This document shows, piece by piece, positions 1 through 9,202 of a DNA stretch of 64,000 bases. The notes under the pieces are model-generated. The model saw only the letters and a list, made by a program, of their open reading frames with translations, ran no database searches and was not told the DNA's origin. The position numbers and the translations under genes are program-made. The stretch comes from Deinococcus ruber (GTDB lineage Bacteria > Deinococcota > Deinococci > Deinococcales > Deinococcaceae), in assembly GCF_014648095.1 (NCBI RefSeq), contig NZ_BMQL01000001.1:496001-560000 (forward strand), written 5' to 3'. The first letter of the stretch is position 1, and every line of letters begins with the position of its first letter.

Positions 1-1
1 C

Positions 2-2764
2 CGCCCGGTGCATATCCGCGATTTCGAGCGCAGCTTTACCCGTCAGGGGCGTGAGAAACTGGGCGAGCACAAAAGCGACCTCGAACAGCTGCTCGACGAT
101 CTCGTTCACGAGGGCCAGGTCATCCGCACCCGCAAGCGCACCTACGGCCTGCCAGAAGCGATGAATCTGGTGCGCGGCAGATTTCAGGCGTCAGCCAGCG
201 GCTTCGGCTTCGTGATTCCCGATTCGGGCGGCGACGATTACTACATTCCCGAAGGGCGCACGATGGAAGCCTGGAACGGCGACACCGTGCTGATTCGCCC
301 GGAAGGACGCGGCGGACGGCGCGGCGACAGTCCGGCGGGCGTGGTGGTGCGCGTGGTGACACGTGCCCGCACACAGCTCGTGGGCAGCCTGGAGCACTCG
401 CACGGCTACGCCTTCCTGAAGCCCGACGATACCCGCGCCCGCCACCGCATCATGCTGGTGCCCGAAGGCCTGGAAGGGCTGCCCGACGGTGCCCGCCTCG
501 TGACCGAGCTGTACTGGCCGGAAAATACCGGCGAGGACGAAGCGTATGGGCAGGTGCTGCGCGTGCTGGGAAACGAGGACGATCCCGAGACCGAGACGCA
601 GGCAGTGGTCGTCAAGTACGGCCTGCGCGACGAATTCCCACCGGAAGTGCTTCAGGAAGCAGAGGCCATTCCCGCACAGATTCCCGAGTCGGCGCTGTTC
701 GGGCGGCTCGACCTGCGCGACTACAACATCTTCACGGTGGATGGACGCGACGCCAAAGACTTTGACGACGCCATTCACATCCAGCCCACACCCGAGGGAA
801 ACTTCGTGGTGGGCGTGCATATCGCGGATGTCAGCCACTACGTACAGGGCGGCCACCCGCTCGACGACGAGGCGTATGCCCGTGCCACCAGCGTGTATCT
901 GCCGGGCCGCGTGCTGCCGATGCTGCCCGAGCACCTGAGCAACGGCGTGTGCAGCCTGGTGCCCGACCAGGACCGCCTGACCATGACGGCGCTGATCGAG
1001 CTGAATATCGACGGCGACATTCTGGATGTGAAGATCGCGCCCAGCGTGATTCGCAGCAAGGCCCGCCTGACCTACGACGAGGTGCAGGCGTACAGCGAGG
1101 CCGTCGCCACCCTGCCCGACTTCGCCCGCAACCTCGAAGGCGACCTGCATCTGCTGCTGAAGATCACCAGCAAACTGCGTCAGCGCAGGCTGCGCGAGGG
1201 TGCGCTCGACTTCAAGATGCGTGAAGTGCGCGTGGATGTGGGCAAGGATGGCCACATGGAACTCGTGCCGGTGCGCGAGGAAACCGCACGCGGCATGATC
1301 GAAGACCTGATGCTGCTCGCCAACAAGGTCATCGCCAAGTACCTGATCGAACGCAACGTTCCGGCGCTGTTCCGCATTCACGAGGAACCCACGCTGGCCC
1401 GCTTTCAGGAAGTGAGTAGCGCGATTGGACGCCTGGGACTGGCATTCCCCGGCAACGAGCCGACGCCGCAGGCGTATCAGGCGGTGCTGAAGAAGGTGCG
1501 CGGGACCGGGCAGGAAACCGCCGTCAATACCCTGCTGCTCAGAAGCATGCAGCAGGCCAAGTACGCGGGCGAGAACCTGGGCCATTTCGGGCTGGCTTTC
1601 GACGAGTACCTGCACTTCACTTCTCCTATTCGCCGTTACCCCGACCTGCTGGTTCACCGCGTGCTGAAGGCGAGCCTGCTGGGTGAGCTGAGCGAGCGCG
1701 ACAAGGCTGAACTGCACGCCAAACTCGCCGAGATGGGACGGCACACCAGCGAACGCGAGCGCACCGCCGCCGAAGCCGAGCGCGACCTGACCAAGTACTA
1801 TCAGGCGAAGTGGGCGCAGGAGAACGAAGGCGGCGTGTTCGAGGGCTACGTGTCGGGCGTCATCGCCAGTGGCCTGTTCGTGTCGCTGGAGAACGGCGTC
1901 GAAGGGCGCATCCACATTTCCAATCTCGAAGACGACTACTACCACTACATCGAAGACGCGGGCATCCTGAAGGGCAGAAGTTCGGGCCGCATCTTCCGAA
2001 TCGGTGAACACATCACGATCCGTATCACGCAAGTCAACCCACTGGCGAGGCAGATCGAATTTACACAGGAGACCAGTATGGACGGCAATGAATCCAGACC
2101 GCGTGCACGTCGCCGCGAAGACCGCGAGCAGACCAAGCGCGAGAAGCTGAGCACGCTCGTGCCCACGCCCCGCAGAACCGAGGCGACAGACCCGGGCAGC
2201 GTCCCGGCCCGCGTGACCCAGGAAGAGCAGCCAGCCAGCGGCCCCCGCGACCTGCGCCTGAGCCGGAGCGGTCAGCAGGGCAGCACCCAGAATGCACGTC
2301 CCCGCAGCGACCGCCCGGTTCAGCGCAGCGGCAGCGTGCAGAGCAGCAGCAGCAGTTTTGGAGGCAAACGCCGCATCGTGACGCTGGATCGCCCGCGCAA
2401 CGAGCACCTGCGCCCGGTGAACGTGACGGTGCAGCGCATGTACTTCGGTGACTGGACACTCGATAACATGCCGCCCGAAGACAACCAGGGCGGTGGCAAC
2501 TACCGCAGCAGCGGCAACGGCACTACCTTCCGGGGTGGACGCAGCCAGCAGAGCAATTTCAGAAGCAGCGAACGTCCGGCCGGACGCAGCCAGAGCCAGG
2601 GCCGCAGCAGCGAGAACCGTGCGCCTCGGCAGCCAGCGGCGGCAGCCCCGGCCAGCGTGAGTGCGGCGACCACCTCGCCCACCACCGACGAAGGCAGTGA
2701 TGCCAGCAAACGCCGTCGCCGTCGCCGGGGCCGCAGAGGCGGAAACGGACAGCCGCAGAGCTGA
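2..2764 (+). CDS. rnr: Ribonuclease R (3'-5' exoribonuclease), 5' end cut by window edge
   Basis: Processive 3'-5' exoribonuclease of the RNase II/R family, which degrades structured RNA in the cytoplasm. The frame is open to the left edge, and the first codons (RPVHIRDFER) look like the middle of the N-terminal helix-turn-helix region. The GTG at 8 is therefore probably internal and the true start lies outside the window. Counting from 8: cold-shock-like domain near 54-80 (FGFVIPDSGGDDYYIP), RNB catalytic motif with the acidic cluster DGRDAKDFDDAIHI near 245-260, S1 RNA-binding domain near 608-680 (GYVSGVIASGLFVSLENG). A disordered Arg/Ser/Gly-rich tail of more than 200 residues follows and ends RRRRRRGRRGG, much longer than the usual basic tail. 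It converges on a methyltransferase gene across a shared terminator hairpin. Confidence 0.95.
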   Translation, partial: RPVHIRDFERSFTRQGREKLGEHKSDLEQLLDDLVHEGQVIRTRKRTYGLPEAMNLVRGRFQASASGFGFVIPDSGGDDYYIPEGRTMEAWNGDTVLIRPEGRGGRRGDSPAGVVVRVVTRARTQLVGSLEHSHGYAFLKPDDTRARHRIMLVPEGLEGLPDGARLVTELYWPENTGEDEAYGQVLRVLGNEDDPETETQAVVVKYGLRDEFPPEVLQEAEAIPAQIPESALFGRLDLRDYNIFTVDGRDAKDFDDAIHIQPTPEGNFVVGVHIADVSHYVQGGHPLDDEAYARATSVYLPGRVLPMLPEHLSNGVCSLVPDQDRLTMTALIELNIDGDILDVKIAPSVIRSKARLTYDEVQAYSEAVATLPDFARNLEGDLHLLLKITSKLRQRRLREGALDFKMREVRVDVGKDGHMELVPVREETARGMIEDLMLLANKVIAKYLIERNVPALFRIHEEPTLARFQEVSSAIGRLGLAFPGNEPTPQAYQAVLKKVRGTGQETAVNTLLLRSMQQAKYAGENLGHFGLAFDEYLHFTSPIRRYPDLLVHRVLKASLLGELSERDKAELHAKLAEMGRHTSERERTAAEAERDLTKYYQAKWAQENEGGVFEGYVSGVIASGLFVSLENGVEGRIHISNLEDDYYHYIEDAGILKGRSSGRIFRIGEHITIRITQVNPLARQIEFTQETSMDGNESRPRARRREDREQTKREKLSTLVPTPRRTEATDPGSVPARVTQEEQPASGPRDLRLSRSGQQGSTQNARPRSDRPVQRSGSVQSSSSSFGGKRRIVTLDRPRNEHLRPVNVTVQRMYFGDWTLDNMPPEDNQGGGNYRSSGNGTTFRGGRSQQSNFRSSERPAGRSQSQGRSSENRAPRQPAAAAPASVSAATTSPTTDEGSDASKRRRRRRGRRGGNGQPQS

Positions 2765-2799
2765 GATTTGCGGCGTGTAGCAGTGAGCAAGTTAGAAAC

Positions 2800-2837
2800 A
2801 GAAGGGCAGAACTGACCGCAATCAGTTCTGCCCTTCT
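2800..2837. terminator. Bidirectional terminator hairpin between rnr and the methyltransferase gene
   Basis: Perfect 16-bp inverted repeat (2800-2815 with 2822-2837) around a 6-nt loop, lying between two convergent genes. The stop codon of the minus-strand methyltransferase (2822-2824) is inside the right arm. There is no long T-run on either side, so the termination role is inferred from stem strength and position. Confidence 0.7.
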
Positions 2838-3391
2838 ATGTGTTGTACCCAGCCACACAGCTGAAGCTCGGTCTTCAGCTCGCCTTGCGGCTGGGCGCTC
2901 TGCCCGTAGCTGGCGAGCAGGGCGCGTTGATCGTGGACGGTCAGGAGGACGGGCAGCCGAAGATCGAAGGGAACGGCGGCGGCTGGCGCTGGAGCGCTCT
3001 GCGTAGAAACAGTGCCGAGCAGCGCAGCCAGATGCAGCGGGCCGTGCGCGGCCACCACCACGCGCCCACCCGGACGCAGCACCCGCCGCGCTTCGGCCAG
3101 GGCCAGCGCAGGCGTGTGCAGATGGGCCAGCACGCGCAGCAGAACCATCACGTCGAAGCTCTGGGCCGCAAACGGCAGTGCATGGGCGTCGCCGCCCCGA
3201 GCCGCGTCGATCAGCGCCTGCCGCCCGGTGTGGCCGCGCCTCGCCAGTTCCAACAGCAGGCGTCCGTCTCCCCCACCGATGTCGAGGACAGACGCCGCCG
3301 TATCGATGGGAACAGCGTCCAGCAGCACCCCGAAGGACCAGACCTGCCCGCACCGCTGCGACAACAGGGCGTCACGCTCTGCCAGATTCAG
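2822..3391 (-). CDS. Class I SAM-dependent methyltransferase (Methyltransf_11 type)
   Basis: A protein of about 189 residues with the SAM-binding motif I VLDIGGGDG (about residues 35-43), a motif IV-like FDVMVLLRVLAHL and the post-motif RVLRPGGRVVVAAHG, typical of small-molecule methyltransferases. The substrate is unknown. The frame is open far upstream into pyrC, but the coherent protein begins just after the pyrC stop. A strong GGAGG (3400-3404 region, minus strand) precedes a CTG at 3391 by about 7 nt, so I propose a CTG start giving (M)NLAERDALL. No ATG or GTG fits in frame here; a TTG a few codons further in is the alternative. It is probably co-transcribed with pyrC, whose stop is 13 nt upstream. 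Confidence 0.8.
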   Translation of the reverse strand: MNLAERDALLSQRCGQVWSFGVLLDAVPIDTAASVLDIGGGDGRLLLELARRGHTGRQALIDAARGGDAHALPFAAQSFDVMVLLRVLAHLHTPALALAEARRVLRPGGRVVVAAHGPLHLAALLGTVSTQSAPAPAAAVPFDLRLPVLLTVHDQRALLASYGQSAQPQGELKTELQLCGWVQHIEGQN

Positions 3392-3404
3392 CGGGCCACC
3401 TCCG

Positions 3405-4652
3405 TCAGTCGCGCTGGTACGCCACCTGCCCGCCCACCAGCGTGAGCACGGGCCAGCCGCGCAGTTCCTCGCCTGCCCAGGGGGTGAATTTCGCCTTGCT
3501 CTTGAAGGTCTGCGGCTCCACCTTCCGCACCGTCTCCAGATCGAGCAGCACCACGTCGGCGGGCTGCCCCGGTTCCAGCGTGGGGGCCGTCCAGCCCAGC
3601 ACCCCGGCGGGGCCAGCGGTAAAAAGGTGCAGCAGTTTTTCCAGCCCCAGCCGCTCTCCAAAGCGTGTCCACATCAGCGGAAAGGCCAGCTCGATATAGG
3701 CGATGCCGCTGGGGGCCGCGAGCATGTCCTGCTCCTTCTCGGCGCGGGTGTGCGGCGCGTGGTCGGTGGCGAGGCAGTCCACCGAGCCATCGAGCAGCCC
3801 CAGCAGCAGATGATCGGCGTCGGCCTGGGTTCGCAGGGGCGGGGCCACCTTGTAGACAGCGTCAAACCCGCGCAGCGCTTCATCGGTGAGCGTCAGGTGG
3901 TGCGGGCAGACCTCGCAGGTGACGGGCACGCCCCGGCTCTTGGCCTCGCGCACCAGATCGAGGGCGCGGGCCGTCGAGAGGTGCTGAATGTGCAGCCGCC
4001 CGCCCGTGAAGGCCGAAATCTCGATGTCGCGGGCCACCCGTGCCGACTCTGCCGCCGCCGGATTTCCGGGCAGCCCCAGCGCCTCACTGACCGGCCCTTC
4101 ATTCATCACACCATCGGCCCGCAGCGTGGCATCTTCGGCGTGCACACTCACCACCATGCCGAGGCTGTGCGCGTATTCCAGCCCCAGGCGCAGCAAGCGG
4201 GCATCTTCGTTGGTGCGCCCGTCGTCGGTGAACACGGCGGCCCCAGCGTTTTTGAGCAGCGAAAGTTCTGCAAGTTGCTTGCCCTGCTGCCCCTTGCTCA
4301 GCGCGGCGGCGGGGCGCAGGCGGGCAAAGCCCAGGCCATTTGCCTTTTCGATCAGCGCCCGCACGATGGCCGGGTCATCGACGACGGGCACGGTATTGGG
4401 CATCGAAACCACCGTGCCGTACCCGCCCGCCGCCGCTGCCGCCAGCCCGCTTTGCAGGTCTTCCTTGACTTCCTGCCCCGGCTCGCGCAGGTGGGCATGC
4501 AGTTCGATGAGAGCCGGGGCAACCGTCGCGCCCTTGCCGTCGATGACTTCGCCTTCAACCGGCAGATTCCACCCTTTGATGAGGCCGTTTTCGATGGTGA
4601 GGGTTTCGGATTGGGCCGAGTTGGGGCGGCGGATATTGGTGAGGGTAAGCAT
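3405..4652 (-). CDS. pyrC: Dihydroorotase
   Basis: Third step of de novo pyrimidine synthesis: interconverts carbamoyl-aspartate and dihydroorotate in the cytoplasm. The 415-residue protein is of the long type I (Bacillus-like) class. The metal-binding HxH is seen in ELHAHLREPGQ (His52, His54), further metal or active-site His residues in VSVHAED, VCPHHLTL and the catalytic Asp region CLATDHAPHTRAEK. The ATG at 4652 follows GGAGGAGC, a good ribosome site. The gene belongs to the pyrR-pyrB-pyrC cluster but is separated from pyrB by about 1.5 kb of foreign-looking DNA. The first 80 bp including the ribosome site are duplicated at 5371-5450. Confidence 0.96.
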   Translation of the reverse strand: MLTLTNIRRPNSAQSETLTIENGLIKGWNLPVEGEVIDGKGATVAPALIELHAHLREPGQEVKEDLQSGLAAAAAGGYGTVVSMPNTVPVVDDPAIVRALIEKANGLGFARLRPAAALSKGQQGKQLAELSLLKNAGAAVFTDDGRTNEDARLLRLGLEYAHSLGMVVSVHAEDATLRADGVMNEGPVSEALGLPGNPAAAESARVARDIEISAFTGGRLHIQHLSTARALDLVREAKSRGVPVTCEVCPHHLTLTDEALRGFDAVYKVAPPLRTQADADHLLLGLLDGSVDCLATDHAPHTRAEKEQDMLAAPSGIAYIELAFPLMWTRFGERLGLEKLLHLFTAGPAGVLGWTAPTLEPGQPADVVLLDLETVRKVEPQTFKSKAKFTPWAGEELRGWPVLTLVGGQVAYQRD

Positions 4653-4660
4653 TGCTCCTC
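4581..4660. repeat. Direct repeat copy 1: intact pyrC start region
   Basis: 80-bp segment holding the pyrC ribosome site and first codons. By my count it matches 5371-5450 at 71 of 80 positions, and the ribosome-site/start portion is almost identical. The two copies bracket the A+T-rich orphan gene at 4680-5282. Confidence 0.9.
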
Positions 4661-4679
4661 CTGAAGAGTTTGAAATGAA

Positions 4680-5282
4680 TCAGTTGAGGGTTGGAAGTGG
4701 CTTCTTTCCAAGAGCGTGAAAGGACACGCCATCGAAATAGTAATTCAGCCCGTCAGATGTTGTGAGGGCGATTTTTGCCAGATGTCCTTTTGTCAGGACA
4801 GTGCAGGCCAGCAGCGAGGAAGAAGCGTAATAGGCCGAACAGGATGAAGGGGCAGGCTGACCAAATTTCTGCCGCGCAACCAACAAAAGAGCATGTAGTC
4901 GCATTTCTCGTTCAATTTTTAAAACTGTCGAATGAGGGCCTTCAATTATTTCGGAAAGTTTAAAACTATTGCCAGAGTTAGCTAATTCCATATCTATAAG
5001 CATGGTTTTCTCTATCTGGACAAAGACGCATACGCTGAGATTTATTTTTGAAACTGGAGCTATTTTCCCCTCATGCTCCCTGCAATCAATCGACCTTCCA
5101 GAAGTAAGCTTAGCGACAGTTAAAGATTGAGAGCCAGAGTCCACAGACTTTATAATTCTATTGCCATATTCGGCCATGATCTGAGATGGCGTTATAGGTT
5201 TCGATGCCGCAAGCATGGATGGAGGACTTGACATAATCAAGAAGAGCAATGCTGTAAAATGAAGAAAGGAGGACGTCTGCAT
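4680..5282 (-). CDS. Secreted hypothetical protein, A+T-rich, inserted between pyrC and pyrB
   Basis: Unrecognised 200-residue protein. The N-terminus has a hydrophobic signal-peptide-like stretch (FLHFTALLFLIM, then a likely cleavage near MLAAS). The mature part has four Cys residues (DCREHE, VCVFVQ, SCSAYY, LACTVL), consistent with an exported disulfide-containing protein. ATG at 5282 with AAGGAG 6-7 nt upstream. Base composition differs sharply from its neighbours (21 of 60 bases are G or C at 4921-4980), and codon choice is unlike the flanking pyr genes, suggesting recent acquisition. It lies between the two copies of the pyrC start region, so its arrival may be tied to that duplication. 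No function can be assigned. Confidence 0.75.
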   Translation of the reverse strand: MQTSSFLHFTALLFLIMSSPPSMLAASKPITPSQIMAEYGNRIIKSVDSGSQSLTVAKLTSGRSIDCREHEGKIAPVSKINLSVCVFVQIEKTMLIDMELANSGNSFKLSEIIEGPHSTVLKIEREMRLHALLLVARQKFGQPAPSSCSAYYASSSLLACTVLTKGHLAKIALTTSDGLNYYFDGVSFHALGKKPLPTLN

Positions 5283-5367
5283 GAAGCTCCTTCTGTAATC
5301 GAGACAGTGAGAATCTAGATCTTTACAGCAAACCGATCATTTTTCAGCCCAACTACCTCACCCTCAA

Positions 5368-5442
5368 TCAGAGGCCGTTTTCAACAGTGGCGAGTTTGGA
5401 TTGGGCCGAGTTGGGGCGGCGGATGTTGGTGAGGGTAAGCAT
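5368..5442 (-). pseudogene. Truncated duplicate of the pyrC 5' end
   Basis: From an ATG at 5442, preceded by the same GGAGGAGC ribosome site as pyrC, the frame encodes 24 residues beginning MLTLTNIRRPNSAQS and ending ENGL, then hits TGA at 5368-5370. The first 15 residues are identical to the PyrC N-terminus. Residues 16-19 differ (KLAT versus ETLT), residue 20 is Val instead of Ile, and homology stops at the TGA. It is a fragment that could still be translated as a short peptide. Confidence 0.85.
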
Positions 5443-5450
5443 TGCTCCTC
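5371..5450. repeat. Direct repeat copy 2: pyrC start fragment
   Basis: Partner of the repeat at 4581-4660 (same orientation, about 790 bp apart). The nine differences are clustered in the part encoding residues 16-20, with one more in the part encoding residues 5-8. Confidence 0.9.
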
Positions 5451-5518
5451 CGAGTGGACTCAACATCTTTCAAGCCTGGCTGTTATAAAGAGCTGGATAT
5501 TTCTGGTGGCATTTCAAT

Positions 5519-5926
5519 CTAATTGACAATTTCTCCTTTGATATTTGCCAGTCGCTCGCGCCACTTCTGCAATTCCTCTGGTGTTTGCCTTTCCCAGTTC
5601 ACAACTTCACCGACGATTTTCAATGGTGATCGGCTGCGATACGAGCGTGTCGGATTACCAGGAAATTTTTTGTCTGTAACATTCGGATCGTTTTCAAAGC
5701 TGCCCGTAGGCTCGACGATGTACACACGTTCGCGGCCATCGCCTTGAGCCAGAGCTGCGGCAAGTCCGGCTCCGTTCACCAGAGCCGTAAAGTAAATATG
5801 GTTCATGACAACTTCCGGCCTGTAATTCGAGTGAAAGCCTGCCGTCAGCAGATCACCGATCTGCAACTCCGCTTTCGTTCCGTGATAGAAGGGGCCGTGG
5901 TCTAGAACATCAGTCTTCTCGAACAT
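5519..5926 (-). CDS. arr: Arr-family NAD-dependent ADP-ribosyltransferase (rifamycin-type)
   Basis: 135-residue protein with the features of rifampin ADP-ribosyltransferase Arr: FYHGTKAELQIGDLLTAG near the N-terminus, SNYRPE, then RVYIVEPTGSFENDPNVTDKKFPGNPTRSYRS. The length matches the family (about 140 residues). Arr enzymes transfer ADP-ribose from NAD to a hydroxyl of rifamycins. Some close relatives have other or unknown targets, so the substrate is inferred. ATG at 5926 with GAGGAAAAG upstream. It lies inside the pyrimidine cluster, with composition less G+C-rich than its neighbours, and looks like an accessory gene that landed next to the orphan at 4680-5282. Confidence 0.87.
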   Translation of the reverse strand: MFEKTDVLDHGPFYHGTKAELQIGDLLTAGFHSNYRPEVVMNHIYFTALVNGAGLAAALAQGDGRERVYIVEPTGSFENDPNVTDKKFPGNPTRSYRSRSPLKIVGEVVNWERQTPEELQKWRERLANIKGEIVN

Positions 5927-6124
5927 GGTTGTTCTTTTCCTCTTTGTAAATGGCGATTCATCACCGAGTCACACGCAGATGAACCCATCCAGCAGCTGGC
6001 ACAAGCGGATCGAAGTTTACAGCCGATGTCGAACCGACATTTCCACCAACCGAGCTCCTTCATGCACACACCAGTCGCTCAAAAGTGCAACTCGATAAGC
6101 AGCGGCTTCTGTCTGCCTCAGCCT

Positions 6125-7722
<1,598 letters not shown>

Positions 7723-7790
7723 TCACGGGCCTGCCGAAAAGGTGAAACGGGGAGGTAGAGAGCGATTTGAGAGTTTCAAATCCGCCGAGC

Positions 7791-7796
7791 ATTGTA
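7791..7796 (-). promoter_or_regulatory. Candidate -10 element of the pyrR promoter
   Basis: TACAAT on the minus strand. The matching -35 is weak (TAGCCG at 17-bp spacing). Transcription from here would give a leader of about 170 nt holding the PyrR loop and attenuator. Confidence 0.5.
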
Positions 7797-7868
7797 GAGC
7801 GGCCCGCCCTCCCCGGCTACCCTGTTGCCCGTCAAGTCAGAATGAACAGTGTTTTAACACGCACTAAA

Positions 7869-7898
7869 CTTGACAAGGATGCACTCAGATTATAGGAT
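7869..7898 (+). promoter_or_regulatory. hsp20 promoter with HAIR-like HspR operator
   Basis: TTGACA at 7870-7875 and TAGGAT at 7893-7898 are separated by 17 bp. Overlapping them, 7869-7889 reads CTTGACA-N7-ACTCAGA, which matches the HspR operator HAIR (CTTGAGT-N7-ACTCAAG) at 10 of 14 defined positions with exact spacing. An operator across the -35 is suited to repression. Confidence 0.65.
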
Positions 7899-7961
7899 GG
7901 GGTCAGCAGTCGGAGCACATTCAACTCGCTCCGACGAAGACCATCCACAGGAGGAATACAG

Positions 7962-8417
7962 ATGATGCGATTTGATCCTTTCCGTGATATCGAAGAGCTG
8001 ACCCAGCGTCTCGACCGCGCTTTCTACACCAATCCGCAGACTGCCCGCTTCGCCCCGCCCGTCGATGTGCATGAAGACGATCAGGGTCTGGAGATCGTTC
8101 TCGATCTGCCCGGCGTCCAGCCCAGCAACGTGCAGATCGAGGCCGAGAGCCAGACGCTGACGGTCCAGGCCGAGCGCAAGTACGAGCGTAAGGAAGGCCG
8201 CACCGCGCACCGCGTCGAACGCGCTTCCGGCAGCTTCTTCCGCACTTTCAGCGTGCCCGCCAAGTACGACCTGAGCCGCGTTGATGCCCACTTCGAGAAC
8301 GGCACCCTGACCATCACCATTCCCCGCAGCGAGGCCGCCCAGCGCCGCACCATCTCGCTGCGAACCGACAGCAAGACGCTGGACGCCGGAAGCGAGAACG
8401 CCGCCCACCAGGGCTGA
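7962..8417 (+). CDS. Small heat-shock protein (Hsp20/alpha-crystallin)
   Basis: 151-residue ATP-independent chaperone that binds unfolding proteins as oligomers in the cytoplasm. The alpha-crystallin domain spans about 30-130, starting PPVDVHEDDQGLEIVLDLPG, with SQTLTVQAERK and the C-terminal A-x-x-x-n-G-V/T-L-like strand ENGTLTITIPR. ATG at 7962 with AGGAGG 7 nt upstream. It has its own promoter with a HAIR-like operator and a terminator at 8442-8470, so it is a single-gene heat-shock unit. Confidence 0.94.
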   Translation: MMRFDPFRDIEELTQRLDRAFYTNPQTARFAPPVDVHEDDQGLEIVLDLPGVQPSNVQIEAESQTLTVQAERKYERKEGRTAHRVERASGSFFRTFSVPAKYDLSRVDAHFENGTLTITIPRSEAAQRRTISLRTDSKTLDAGSENAAHQG

Positions 8418-8441
8418 TCTTTCCCCGTTGCCAACTCCAGC

Positions 8442-8470
8442 CGGGCCACTCTTCACGGGTGGCCCGCTTT
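8442..8470 (+). terminator. Rho-independent terminator after hsp20
   Basis: Inverted repeat CGGGCCAC / GTGGCCCG (8442-8449 with 8459-8466) followed by CTTTCGTT. Confidence 0.7.
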
Positions 8471-8520
8471 CGTTGCTACTTTCTTTTGAACCTCCCGGCG
8501 TGCGCCCGCGTATCTGAGAC

Positions 8521-9069
8521 ATGCCCACTCCACGCCTTCGCCGCCGCTGGACACTCTCCGCACTCTTCCTGTTCGGCGGGCTGGTCGGAAGCGCCGTCGC
8601 CGTATCGGCAGGTCAGCCCGCACCCGACTTCATTCGCGGCGGCCAGTGGTTCAATGCCCCCACACCGCCCACCATCGCCTCGCTGCGCGGCAAGGTCGTG
8701 ATCGTCAATCTGTGGGTGTATTCGTGTATCAACTGCCACAACAGCCTGCCCACCCTCAAGCGCTGGTACGACACCTACCGCAGCGCCGGGCTGGAAATCG
8801 TGGGCATCCACACGCCCGAACTGTCTTCCGACAGACCTGCCGCCAATGTCGCGGCGGCACTGAAGGTGGACGGGATAAGCTGGCCGGTGATGCAGGACAA
8901 CGACAACGCCACCTGGAACGCCTACAACAACGAATACTGGCCCACCTTCTACCTGATTGATCGCCGGGGCGTGGTCAGGATGGTACATGCCGGAGAGATT
9001 TCCAGCCGCTATCCGGAGGCGATTCCTGGCCTGGAAGCAGAGTTGAAAAAACTGCTGGCCGAGAAGTGA
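8521..9069 (+). CDS. Exported thioredoxin-fold protein (TlpA/DipZ-like) with CINC active site
   Basis: 182 residues. The N-terminus RRRWTLSALFLFGGLVGSAVAVSAG is a signal peptide or membrane anchor. The thioredoxin fold follows: APDF..., then IVNLWVYSCINCHNSLPTLKRW with active-site Cys69 and Cys72, and the cis-Pro region YWPTFYLIDRRG. The CINC dithiol in place of CGHC/CPPC is typical of the DipZ C-terminal domain and related extracytoplasmic redox proteins. Probably a thiol-disulfide reductase outside the membrane. The next gene encodes a secreted protein with a Cys pair resembling DsbD/DipZ partners, so the two may act together. Confidence 0.87.
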   Translation: MPTPRLRRRWTLSALFLFGGLVGSAVAVSAGQPAPDFIRGGQWFNAPTPPTIASLRGKVVIVNLWVYSCINCHNSLPTLKRWYDTYRSAGLEIVGIHTPELSSDRPAANVAAALKVDGISWPVMQDNDNATWNAYNNEYWPTFYLIDRRGVVRMVHAGEISSRYPEAIPGLEAELKKLLAEK

Positions 9070-9202
9070 TACGGATTCCGGCCCCATGCCGTTATCCTCC
9101 GAAAAAACGCCGGAGGCTAACTCCATTCTGGAATCCGTACTTTTTCCTACTCCCTCTGCCTCTGTTTCGCAGTTCTTTCAGAACTGTTCAACCGGAATTC
9201 GT

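Noticed and set aside
191..2407. 738-codon open frame on the minus strand opposite RNase R
   Set aside because: It is antisense to a clear RNase R. Long opposite-strand frames are expected in G+C-rich DNA, and its translation has low-complexity composition without motifs.
3012..4664. 550-codon plus-strand frame opposite pyrC
   Set aside because: Mirror of the dihydroorotase gene; no domain is recognisable and no ribosome site.
7791..7835. TTGACG paired with TACAAT as a pyrR promoter
   Set aside because: The spacing is about 33 bp, far from 16-18; only the -10 is kept.
7840..7960. CIRCE (HrcA) element upstream of hsp20
   Set aside because: No TTAGCACTC-N9-GAGTGCTAA-like pair is present; the HAIR-like site fits better.
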